Assembly (NCBI RefSeq): GCF_032362555.1 | Contig: NC_083507.1 | Span: 8,125,001-8,189,000 of the forward strand | DNA length: 64,000 nt | Direction of reading: 5' to 3' | Source: Amyelois transitella | Lineage: Eukaryota; Arthropoda; Insecta; Lepidoptera; Pyralidae | Shown: positions 25,201 through 37,200 of the stretch, in pieces | How the letters are laid out: each line of letters starts with the position of its first letter | Position numbering within the stretch: the first letter of the stretch is position 1 | The notes under the pieces: model-generated | Told to the model about the DNA's origin: nothing | Seen by the model: the letters and a program-made list of their open reading frames with translations, nothing else | The model's database searches: none | Made by a program: the position numbers and the translations under genes

Positions 25201-28200
25201 CCCGATCTTTTTTCAATGTAATATTCCCAGTATCAAAGCTTGAGGTTCTAATAGTAGTAAATATATCATGTATTATACTTTACATGTTGTGATAACTTTT
25301 GGGTGTTGACCGCCGTCTTGATACCAACCCTTTTAGTAAACGTCGTGTCATTATGTTTACGATTTATCTATATAAAAAAATGTCTTGGCATGCAGTTGAG
25401 AATCCGTCTATGCCAAATTTGGCTGGCAGCACTGGAGGAAGTGGTGCTAGTTCTGAAGAGACCGTACCGGCTTTGTCGTGGCCACCGGAGACATTTGAAG
25501 CCTCCGGTGACGAGGATAGCCTGATGGGACTTACAAATAATGGGTAAGTGAAAAACAGACCCTTTTCGTGCACACATACATTATTCACCGCAGATGTTTT
25601 CTTTCCAAGATTCTACAATATGCGTGGGAAGAGAAGCATACAATATGATTTTTCTTCTCTAATAGGTCACCGTGGCAGATTTTCTAATGCAATAATAAGA
25701 CAAAGAAAGAAGAAAATTTTTATAAATATTTTTAGAAAAACTTTGTCTGCCTATTTTAATCTGACTCACTTAAATTCCGGTGGCCAATATAATCGTTTGA
25801 TTACAGTAAAATGTCTGGCGGCGGTAACAGTGGTAGTGGCGCTGTTAGCGCGGATCCCGCCGAGAGACGCGGTAATGCATTATCTGCGCTCAGAGCTTTG
25901 TGTGAGAGCCCTGCGTTGCAGCCCTATCTGATGCAATTGCTCACTGCCAAGTAAGTATATTTGTTATGTAACTTCAAACTAATTAAAAGATAATTGTGTC
26001 CAATTAATGAGTTTCTTTAGAACACTATGGGCTCGTGCAACGTACCGCCGACAGTCATCCAACTATCGTAGATGGTAAAGCGTTAAATCAGCCTTAAAAA
26101 GCGCCAGATTGGCAAAACGCAAGTACAAAAATATTTTGGATAATTATGATATCCGAATCGGTACGACCGAGGTCGAATAAAGTAGGCGCCACGCTGCCCT
26201 AGCCCAAGTTAATTATTTAAAGGAATTATACAATCTAAACCAAATGGTAATTTCAGGGACGGTATGGGCCAAACGCCGCTTATGCAAGCCGTATCAGAGC
26301 GTGCTTATCGCGCCGCACTAGTTATCTTGGACGCAATCCGCGCTTGTCCCGACGCGGACGAAGCTCAACGCTCGGCCGCCATCTTCCCGCCTAACGCGCA
26401 TCCCGACCATTCCCCACTGCTAGTTCTATGCTGTAATGATACTTGCAGCTTCACATGGACCGGACAAGAGCATATCAATCAGGTATGTATATTTTTAAGT
26501 TGGTAAATCTTGGACGCGATCCACGCTTGTCCCTACGCGGACAAATCGAAAGGCTAGGGCCTAAGCTAGGCCATCTTACCGCCTAACGCGCATCCACACC
26601 ATTCATCGTTGCTTGGACTGGGAAGAGCATATGCTCTAAAATCATTTTGATTAAGGACTCTATTTACCTGATAATATTATCAGGTAAATAGAGTCCTTAA
26701 TCAAAATGATTTTATCGCTCTGTGCTAATAATAACCTTGAATACTATCCGGTTTGGCGACATAATCATTTGTATTCATACATTTTTTCTTTTCAGGATAT
26801 ATTCGAGTGTAAGACGTGTGGTCTGACTGGATCTCTATGTTGCTGTACTGAATGCGCCAAAGTAAGTGTTAAAGATTAATCTATTAAAAATGTGTTTATG
26901 ATTAAATTTAATAAAGGAGTTCTGTTGAAGCGCATTAAAATTATATTTTGCTGAGAATATTAAATATTCAATTTTTTTTTTCCTGAATTATATTATTTGT
27001 TGTTTCTTAGGTGTGCCATAAAGGCCATGACTGTAAGCAAAAGCAAACTTCACCTACCGCGTATTGTGATTGCTGGGAGAAGTGCCGCTGTAAGGCTTTG
27101 GTCGGCGGCAACTGGGCGGCTCGCTGCGACTTACTGGCCAGGTTGGCCAGGGACACGCAACTTGCCACGCATTTCAATTCAAGGTGGGTTATTTTTATGA
27201 TAGTAAAATGTTGACAATAAATAAAAGCAAGTCGACTAAAGTCTAAAAGATTACTTTGATCAAATTAGGGATATCCTGGTGAAAGGTCAGGTTAAGAGTA
27301 CCCAACATTGACGAGCTTGTATATAAATAGCTGAATGTGGTTAAAGCGAAAGACTTATGCAACGATTGTAGCAAATTGGAGTAGTCTCTGCTCACCCTTT
27401 CGGAAAAGAGCGGTCTAATAACACCGTCAGTCGTTGCGTTTCGGGATCTGGGGACTTTTCGTATTCCAAAATAAAATTTAATTGCCAATTGTCAAAAAAT
27501 CTACGACGAATGTGTTTGATTCAATTTCCAGAGGCGAGTCGATCCTGCTGTTCCTAGTTCAAACAGTGGGCCGCCAAGCGGTGGAACAGCGTCAGTTCCG
27601 CGCGGGCGGCGGGCGCGGGCGCGGGCCCCGCAAGCAGCCCGGCTCCGACGCCGAGGTCGACGCGCCCGACCACGACTTGGAGCCGCCGCGGTTCGCAAGG
27701 CGCGCATTGTTGCATCTGCTTGGTGAGACATTTTATTATTTTTATAGGTTTCTTGTATGGCCTGAAGTTTGATCTGGGTTCTTCGTACACCGTTTATTAA
27801 GTTGATGTAAAGGATGATAGAGTAGAGACAGCAAACGTGAGGGTTCTACCATAACTCGGTTTTTATGACTGGAATGGTAATAGACAGCAGTTTTTAAAAA
27901 TACTCTAAAGCCATGTATTTGTGTTTTCTTTTTATAATGTGAACAAGTCAGTTGAACATTTTGCTAGCCACGCGTACAGAATTCGCCTATTTTCCCTTAG
28001 AATAATTTCTAATGGTGATACTTTGTTGTAGCATTAAAAAACTAATCATTCCTCTATGTATAGGCGATTGGCCAGCCGTGGAGGCTGCCGTGATGTGCGG
28101 CGCCACGGCCGGAAGCGAAGGTGAATCCCGCCCCGCCAGCCCCGCGACGCACCAATCAGGCACCACGTTGCTTGACAAATTCACTCATGCACTTATCGTC

Positions 28201-31200
28201 AAGTGCACGAATGAGGTCAGTAAATATTGCAGACAACTTAATCAAATACACCACTTTTCTTTGAAAGTCCATTCTTTGAATGTCCCTTTCCCCGAGTGTC
28301 TACTTCCCAAAAAGCACACATGTAAAAATTAGTACCTTGGAGTATGAAACTGATGTTCTCTTTAAATACAAGGTTCACATCTTGGTGGTTTCTCTTCTTT
28401 GGCATCTTCCATTCCGCTCTGTTTGCTATACAAGCTTTTCCATACATTATATAACATCATCTGCATTTCTGCAATCAATGTATCATCATTCACAAAATAA
28501 GCTGTTTGATTTATTTTTTAGTACTATTTGCTTTGTACAACTTTCCTCCTTGTCACTCTTCAAAACACCACAACAAAGTACCATTCAATATGCAAATAAT
28601 ATTATTAAGAGAATGGATTGGATTTTGTATTTTTGTTTGTAATAACGAATAAACTGAAAACTACTAGGCTGATTTTACAAAATTTAGCATTTGGATTCCC
28701 GTGCCTATTTTCCGTGTGGTTCCCGGCACCAACATAAAAAAGAATAGGACCACTCCATCTCATTTCCCATGGATGTCGTAAAAGGCGACTAACGGATAGG
28801 CTTACAAACTTAAGATTCTTTTTTAGGCGATGGGCTAGTAACCTGTCACTATTTGGATCTCAATACTATCAATAAGCCAAATAGCTGAATGTGGCCGAGC
28901 AGTCTTTTCAAGACTGTTGGCTCTGTCTACCCCACAAGAGATATAGACGTGACCATATGTATGTATGTATGTATGTAGCATTTAGAATAGAAGTTCAGGA
29001 GTAACAGACATTTTTTCAAGTTCCCACGGCGGATCTATTGTTATCAGATAGTTTCATCATCAATTTTAGTCACAATTTTTTTTACAGACTTTGGATACAC
29101 TCCTGAATACATTAATTCGAGAGCAACAGAACGATACTGTCTCCGGACGTCCCGAGCGCGCCAGAGAAGTGGCGCGTCGATTCGTGCGATCCATTGTTCG
29201 GATATTCGTCATTTTCAGCGTCGAGATGGCGCCTGGCGCTGCCAAGAAGAAAGGGTTAGTTTAAAACACGAAAGATTTTTAACACCGAGACCACAATAGT
29301 TTATTAGTTCGAATCTTTTTGTGCTAAGTAAGAGTAGAAAATTTTCTGATCATCATGTTATTTCCTGTCCTTGACAAAAATACCCTTTTGCTAGCAAATT
29401 GCTCTTATTGCTGTTGAAAGTTTAAATAGAGATACATTTAAAGATAGGAAGCGAGAGAGGGTTATATTATTACTGATAAAGTGATTTTACCGCCACTTCT
29501 GCATCTGCCGTAACTTAGTGTACAAATACATCAGTTTGTAGACAGTGTGACAATGATTGAAGTTTGCAGAACCAGTTACGACAACTTACTTTTTTTTCGA
29601 CAGACCACTAACAATAACATCGTCTCTGGTCCGCTGCCGCCGAGTGTTCGCGGCCCTCGTGGCGTTGGCTGTAGAAGAGTTGGTAGAAGCAGCAGATGCC
29701 TTGCTCGCCCCCGTACGACTGGGCGTGGTCCGTCCTACAGCGCCTTTCCCATTGGCCAATACTTATGTGGAACTTGTCAATGGAAGCGAGGACTTGTTCG
29801 GAGTAGAACCACTATCGACTGGACATTCACGAATTACTACACATACGCGCAGGTATTTCTTTTGTTTAGGGACTGATAACTATTTATTATAAGTTGTTTA
29901 GTCACCCTTGCAGGAGAATTACCTTTTACTGGCTAAGATTACAGAGCTGTAGAGGATTTCCACTATTCCCCTATGCTGGGCAAATAAGTTGGCTTGGCCT
30001 TAATTTACAATATAAGCAGACAGCTCACTGGTAAGAATGGTGTTTTTTGTATCCAATGAAAATTTCAGAGAATCGAACACTGCCGGCAGTCGCAGTAACG
30101 CAGGCGGTGGAACATCTATGGGCAGTTCGACACTGGTGCCGGACCGGTCATCGACCCCAGTAGCTACGGAGTATGCCGATGACGTAGCCGGCGAGGCTTT
30201 GGGCGGGGATGACGACGCTTCGGAGACTGACGAACCAAACGTACCGGCCCCAGTTCCGGCAGCTGACGCGCAGCATGATGATCCTATGGGCGAAAGGTGC
30301 TAATATTTTAAAGTTAAAGGATTATATCTATTTCTCGATATCGATCGGTTTGAATAATACAGTTTTAATGTCTAAATTGTGCAGAGCTCAAGAGCAACAT
30401 GTAGTAGTAGAAAATGGGACAGAGCGCGCTGAAGGTGGCGAGAGTGAAAGTGAACTGGATTTACTGGCCGAAGTGGAAACTGAGAGCGACTCAGACGATC
30501 AAGACAATGCGGAGTCGGCACAGAGAAGTGTGCAGACTGGAGCCACACAAGGCTCAGATGCTGGTAAGTGTCAAACGTTGAAATAGAATCTTTCAAATGT
30601 CAAGGTAATGTCGTATGGCATTGTTGTGTCAAATGGTAAGCATTAACTCCAGCAAGCTTACCAAAAAAGTAAAATTAATATCTAACGCAATATGCCGTAC
30701 ATAATTATGATGTTGCAGTAGACCTAAAATAACTATCTCTCAAATTTTATAATCAAACCATAAAATAATTTCCGATGGCAAATTTTAGTCAACTTTACTT
30801 CATAAAATATTTCCTCTAACAGGTATAGCATCTCTATTGCTCTACCCTGAAGACGAAAGTGGTGACTCCACGCAGCCCGAGGACGAAGACTCAGAGGCCG
30901 GAGAGACTGACGAACAGGACGGCGAGACAGAGCCTCAGCTGCACGACGGGGAGCCATTAGAGCGTCGCACTGCGCCACCTTCTAGACCCAACCTGGCACC
31001 ACACTCTATGCAATGGGCTATACGGTAAGATTGAACTCTGTCAAAGCTCTCTCACTCTCTCTCAAAACAGATAATGAGCAGTGGAATTTTCAGGTATTTG
31101 CATCTTGTTTTCTCAAAATATATCCTAATATATCATTCCACAAAGAGTATACAAGTTGGCATTGACCAAAGACCAACATAGGCGTTTTTTCTTCTTCACA

Positions 31201-34200
31201 CACAGATCAAAAAAGTTAATTCCAAGCTAAAGCTTAACAAACATTATTTCCAGAAACCGAGAACCGAACCGCGGCACGAGCAGCAGCACGGGCGGTGTCC
31301 GTTTGTCTGGCGGTTCGTCACTGGTGTTCATTGACCCCGCCTCGCTGCGACGGTCCGCCGCCGCTGCCGCCGCCGGAGCACAAGACCCGCACTCTACCTC
31401 TACTACGGCTTCGTGCCTCGCTAGAGCTTTTGGTAAGTTCCTTGCATAGTGCATATCGCATAACATATTGAATTACATATGTAGTTATTCTTCATAGGTG
31501 TTTATTTGACCACGTGTCACGGCCGCACTGGTGTCCAAGACAGATCTAGTCGCCTGAATGCAGAAATTTCCTAACCTCATTTTCTGACACCTGAACGTAA
31601 GAGCATCAAGCATAAGAAACTAGAGTTCAGAAAATAAGGATTATTCATAGGCTGCGGGTATCAGATTATTCTAGGACCAAAGTTAATTTAGTTTTTCTTT
31701 CCAGGCATCGTAATTCGTCAAATAGCCGACCTTCTATGGGAATACGAACGCCTAACCCTGCCTCTGCCTCGCGTGGTACCGCTCGTATACCGCGAGGCGT
31801 TGAGACTACAATGCTACCTCGAGAGGCAGCTGAAACCCACTTGGGACTGGCTAGTCACTGTTATGGACGCCACTGAAGCTCAGTTGAGGTAAGATTTGTT
31901 ACTTGCTTCTCTAACTAAACAGAGACCTTTGTGAAATAGTATATCTGCAGTGGTGTTAAAAAATAAGTATATACATAGGTAGAGGAAAATCAGTCATGCG
32001 CGATGCATACAGGTACCTTTTTTAACTTATTGTACTTATAATATTAATTTCAATAGGCTATTTTACACCATGTAAAAAAAAATATAAAAATGCACGTATC
32101 TTATAGATTTTGTAAAAAATAAAAGAAAAACATCGATCATTATTCATAAAAGTGCAATATGGATTTTATAATTCAATTTAAAAAATCCTCTTTTTTAATC
32201 TGTTCTTCAAAAGTCGAAAACGCTATCCGCCATGTTGGGTACTGACGTGACGTCATACTTTTAGTAAGCAAATATCGAATCGAATACATATTGATGATGT
32301 CAGGCTCTGTTTATTTTGAAATTTTAAAATTTCTATCACGTTTTTGGGTTTTTACTCTTTAATAATTTAATAGAATCATGGAAGACGGTTTTGTGAAAGC
32401 AGACAATATAAATCTACCGAGGATTAATACGTTGATGGTGGCGAAATTTTTTGCGTCCAATCCCGATTTCTGTTCTGCTGAGTTAAGAAATGTTAAAACA
32501 GCGATGTAAGTATTTATTGTATTAAACATTCTCTTACACCAACAATATGTATTGTAATTCATTATTACAAAAATCTTTTTACTTTAGTCTTACGTAGAGC
32601 CGTATTGTTTACTAAAAGTATGACGTCACGAGTCAAAACAGCATGGCGGATGGCGTTTTCGCGCGAAAATACAAAATCATAAATAATAAATCGTTTTTAG
32701 AGCACTTTTCGGCTTCAAAAAATTTTAATAAAAATTCTATAGGTATAACACAGTCTCAGGATTGATTTAAAACAGTTTTCAAAAAAGAGTGTAATAGCCT
32801 ATTATAACTACTGATTTGACCACTTTTTTAAATAATAGAATTTAATTCACGACTTAAACTTTCAGATTCGGCGCGTCGCTGACGTCAAACAACGCATCCA
32901 GCTCAAGCACTGGCGAGAGCAGTCGTAGTAGTGCGCCCGCCGCAAGAAGAACCACTTCATTGACTTCGCCAGCCACTCGCATCATTGGCTTCGGTGGACC
33001 TGAAGTGCCAAGATCCAGGGACCGAGAACAAGGTACCTCACTTATTTTTCACTTAGTAATGAATAGTGAGATATATTTCATCGGCAATTGACTATAGACT
33101 AGCCATTTGGATTCCATGCATTAATCATATATTGCTGCTGTGAGCAGTGTTTGACAGTAGACTATTGCACTAACTGGTCATACATTATTTGTAATATATC
33201 TTCCTTTTTCAGGAGTTGAAGCTGGTAGTGCGCGACGCGAATTCTTAGCATACTGCCTATCACTACTCCGGGCCCACAGCGCTGAACACGCAGAACAACT
33301 GCCCGTATTGGACGTGGCTGCTCTAAAGCACGTAGCGTACGTGTTAGACGCGTTCGTGTACTACATGCGAGCCGCTCAGCCTCAACCGCACCATCACCAT
33401 CACATTTGGACCTCGGTGAGTACTGCTATCTGCCAGAAACCATTTTGGCATTCATCCATATATACTTAGCTGTCCAGTATACTGTCTTGTCTGCTATTTT
33501 TAAGCTTTCGAACATATTGAATTTTATTGCTAGCATACAAAATTCATATTTGTCGTTTCACGGGAAATTATCTCCCGCATTAAAAATTGTCGTGGTATAA
33601 GCCTGCTAAGCATAGTCAGCAAATTTTATGCTATGTTAATGAGATGTACGGATCAGGTCTTTTCATTGCAATGCATAGCCGAAAAGATTTTGGCCAAGGG
33701 CCAATAAGTCTATTGCTCATTCGTGGATCTGAAAGAGGACTAAGGATAAATGAGTTACTCGTCAAATGTCTTCTCTATGCCGACGATCAGGTTATACTGG
33801 CGTCGTCAGCCGAAGAGTTACAGGAGACGGTAAACTGTATGTTTGAAGCTTTGAATAAGAAAGGAATGAAAGTGAACGTAAGTAAAACAAAAAAAAATAG
33901 TTTTTGAAATGGAGAAGGAAATGACAGCATGTAATATCTTGATTGGAGGAGAAAAAGTTGAGCATGTAAAAGAGTTTGTATATCAGATGGCAAGTGTGAT
34001 AGTGATATTGAAAGAAGAGTGAATGCAGGAAAACATGGTGAATGTAGCGTTGCATGCCTTTATGAGCAGTCAGAAACTGTCCAAAAAGTCGCGCCTGGCT
34101 ATGCGTAAGGGCGTGTTGGTCCTAACATTAAAGTATGGGATGTATAAGAAACAGCATAATAAGGGAATGTTGTGATATGATAGAAGATGTAGTAACAGGA

Positions 34201-37200
34201 ATAGAAAAGGGTATGTTAAAATGGTTGGTCATGTGGAGAGGAAGAATGAAAGTAGGTTGACTAAGGAAATATACAAGGAGAGTGTGGAGGGAAAGTTCGG
34301 AGTGGGATGGCCTAGACGAACGTTTGGTCAAGAGAACCTGAAACCGCCGAGCTTGCATGAAGAGACAAACAAAAGATTACAAAGAGAGTTATGAATGTGG
34401 ATGAAGCGAAAGTAGTATGCAGATATCGTGGCAAGTGGAAAGATGTAGTTCCTGCCTACCCCTCTGGGAAAAAGGCGTGATTTTATGTATGTTTCACGGG
34501 GATTCTCACCCCGAAATACATGCAAGGTAAAGTGGTTTGACTTAAGACACTTAATTTTTTTCTTTGTTACAGGATGAGAACGAGAATGAAGAAGGCGAAG
34601 AAGAAATGGTAGTAGGCGGCAGCGCGGCCGCGGAGTCCGATAACGAGAGCGACGGGGCGCGTGGACGTACTCACGCGTTCTTTCAGCGATCCGAGTCTAC
34701 TCTCTGCTTGGGATGCCCACCGCCGGATCCTTTCAATAGTATGAAACTCTTCTTGACTATCGGTTGTGATGTGCATTATTGCATGTGCATTATTAAGTTT
34801 ACATTTATAAGAAATAGAACCAAGTTTATAATGAAATGCACTTAGTCTTTATTAACGCGATATAAGGCAATACAAGATGAAATGGTTTGTCATATATTAA
34901 CGTATAGTATGCTCAACTTGACTGAATACAATGTATGATATGATTATAGCCGTCATTCAGCTCGTAAAACGGAAGCCTGGCCTATTACCTATTTGCCAAA
35001 CAAAATAGTGACGTATTCAGTTCTCACAGTATCTTTTAAACACCAATGCTACTTTTAACACTTTTAGTTATTGGTCTTACGTTAACAGTGACAATGCAAG
35101 ACGCCCTGCCTCTGGCCGACCAGCCACAGTTGCTGCAGCCTAACGCTCGCCGCGAGGAGTTGTTCGGGATGCCTCGACAGCCGGTCACCGTGCCCGCTTC
35201 GGGTGATGCCCCGCCGGGGGTCAATAACCCACTAGAAGGTAAGAGATTCATCATTAATGTCAGCTTTAGCAAGAACTCAAGCCTCCCATAAACGCCCTAC
35301 ATCCAATGTCTTTCTAAGTTCAATAACTGTCAGACTACCTAGTGTAAAACACACTGTGCTTTTAGTAACTAGCTACAGTTGCTACAACCTTATGGTCTTC
35401 TTAAAAGCCGCGGCAGCTGGGAATAGTCTTCGCTCGAGGTCAATTACTTTCTATAATGTGCAATTGACTTTCAGTACTGTAAATATAATGAATGTGTTAA
35501 CCCGCTAGTGGTGCCCCGTCGTCTCGGCCTATCATCGCGCGGCCCCGGCTCAGGCTCGGGCGGCGGCGGCGACCGCGCGTGGTCTCCCCCCGCACGCCCC
35601 GCCTCCGCTCCCCCCGCCCCGCCTGCACACGACCACGTGATGGCGCGCGACGAGCCACAGGTAGTGTAACATATAGCTTTTTATGTAACGTCAAAACCTT
35701 CACGCGTCTTGCCACTCCGGTATTCAGATAGTTCAAATTTAGAATAAGTATTTTCAGACAATTTATAAAAATAGAAGGTAGTTCGCAATGTGACTGCGTT
35801 TGTATTGTTTCTTACTTGGTTATTTCGCAAATGTATGAATGGCAGGTATCACTCTTTTTGGCGCATGCATTTCAAGACAGATGGTCAATCAACTCGTTGA
35901 ACAGGGCGTTTGTATGAATGGCCGCCGCAGACCGCCGCCGTTTTGTTTTTCATGGTGATTCACATAAAATGGAAGCGTTGGTAGAAGATGACAATATTAA
36001 TTAAAGATACGAACATTTTTTTTCTCAAAGTACCAAATTAATATACTTTATTTTTTCGTTATAGGACTTGTCATGCACAAAGGATGTAGGAACTAAAATG
36101 GATGTTGACACCGATGGAGAATATCTATCAGACTCAGATTCGAATGAAGCTAGAACTGTACCTAGGAAGAAACATCACAGGTATGTTATGAATAATGTCT
36201 TTTCATATTTTTTTTAAGTTGTTGCGAGCCTTTATGTTATATTTTTTTTATTTTCTCTCTTTTGCTTAATCTTAGAGGAGCAGAGAGGAAAGTTCCTACT
36301 ATATTATAAATGCGAAAATATCTCTGTCTATCTGTTTGTTACGCTTTCACGCCTAAACCACTGACCAGATTTTCATAAAATTTGGTACGATGATAAGACT
36401 TGACTTGACCCTGGGGGAGAACACAGGCTACTTTTCATTGCGAGAGGAGAAAACCACGCGGTTGAAGTCGTGGGCAAAACCTACTAAGATATTTAGGTTC
36501 ATGACGTATTGATGTATCATAATTATTATGCATCGTGCTCCTCTCCAGGGAGGACGACGAATAAAACAAACATGGCAATGACATGTTCATATATTTTCAG
36601 ACATCCCCATTCGGTGATGACGTCATCGGGCAGCAGTTCCATGCAGGAGTCGACATCGCAACCTTCGGAGTTCCACACGCTGGTCGACACTGCTTGCTCC
36701 ATAATTGAGGCACCACATCAACAAATTGCCGCATCGCCTTCTCCAGGTATTTCATAACAGTGTCCAAATTCATGATTTGTTATATGTTAGAGAAAAAAAT
36801 GCGAGTGATTATCAAATAATTTTGCTGCTCCAATTTGAGCAATCGGCGATCATCAAAATTAAACAAGGTCGAAATCTAAATAGCTTTTAATATTTTCTTT
36901 ACTGTGCAAAACTGGTGTGGTGCTAATTCAGGTGTTATGTTCGATTGCGCCCTCACCCTTGGAGAGGAGCTCGGAATCTCGGACCAAAAGACCACGCTCA
37001 TGTAGCCATGGGATTTCCATGGATTTACAAACCATAACTGCCGTTATAGAAGTTAGGTGGGGTGCGTTGCTGTCGCTTTTGTTTCTTGTCACTCTACAAA
37101 ACAAAACTTCTGCAGCAAGACATTATAAACATGTTATTGAAACTTTTATTGTTATATGTGCAGGTCCCAGTAGTTCATCCGCGGAGCCGCGCGCGTCGTC

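Larger units (their letters stand above)
20504..25950 (+). other. hyd: hyd exons 11-19
   Basis: Exons: 20504-20666, 21949-22137, 22518-22711, 22967-23140, 23836-24024, 24464-24575, 25040-25147, 25396-25543, 25807-25950. Recognisable family blocks: [13 protein letters not shown] (exon 11), [20 protein letters not shown] (12), [14 protein letters not shown] (13), [10 protein letters not shown] (14), [12 protein letters not shown] (15), [20 protein letters not shown] (17). Exon 18 and the start of exon 19 are Ser/Gly-rich and poorly conserved. The long intron 11 (20667-21948) holds a TAGGCTA-ended element and intron 14 holds a LINE tail. Confidence 0.9.
26257..27183 (+). other. hyd: hyd exons 20-22: UBR box (N-degron recognition)
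   Basis: Exons: 26257-26482, 26796-26861, 27011-27183. The end of exon 20 reads [19 protein letters not shown], exon 21 [10 protein letters not shown]...CCCTECAK, exon 22 [20 protein letters not shown] then CWEKCRCK. The Cys/His set of the zinc-binding UBR box is complete (about residues 1114-1185), so binding of type 1 N-degrons is expected. Exon 20 also encodes an ankyrin-like lead-in ([20 protein letters not shown]). Confidence 0.95.
27532..33415 (+). other. hyd: hyd exons 23-33: middle region
   Basis: Exons: 27532-27722, 28064-28215, 29088-29254, 29604-29852, 30069-30296, 30385-30563, 30823-31024, 31254-31432, 31705-31888, 32866-33032, 33213-33415. Conserved blocks: [18 protein letters not shown] and [14 protein letters not shown] (23), [12 protein letters not shown] (24), [15 protein letters not shown] and [12 protein letters not shown] (26), [20 protein letters not shown] (28), [20 protein letters not shown] (29), [11 protein letters not shown] (31), [20 protein letters not shown] (33). 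Exons 27-29 are strongly acidic. Exon 33 carries a His-rich HHHHH-like stretch (PHHHHH). Confidence 0.92.

Noticed and set aside
27501-27790. Antisense Arg/Ala-rich ORFs opposite hyd exon 23
   Set aside because: GC-rich coding sequence read backwards; the sense strand encodes conserved Hyd.
33787-34055. Minus-strand ORFs rich in Phe/Leu/Ser
   Set aside because: Reverse of the LINE reverse-transcriptase fragment at 33700-34486.
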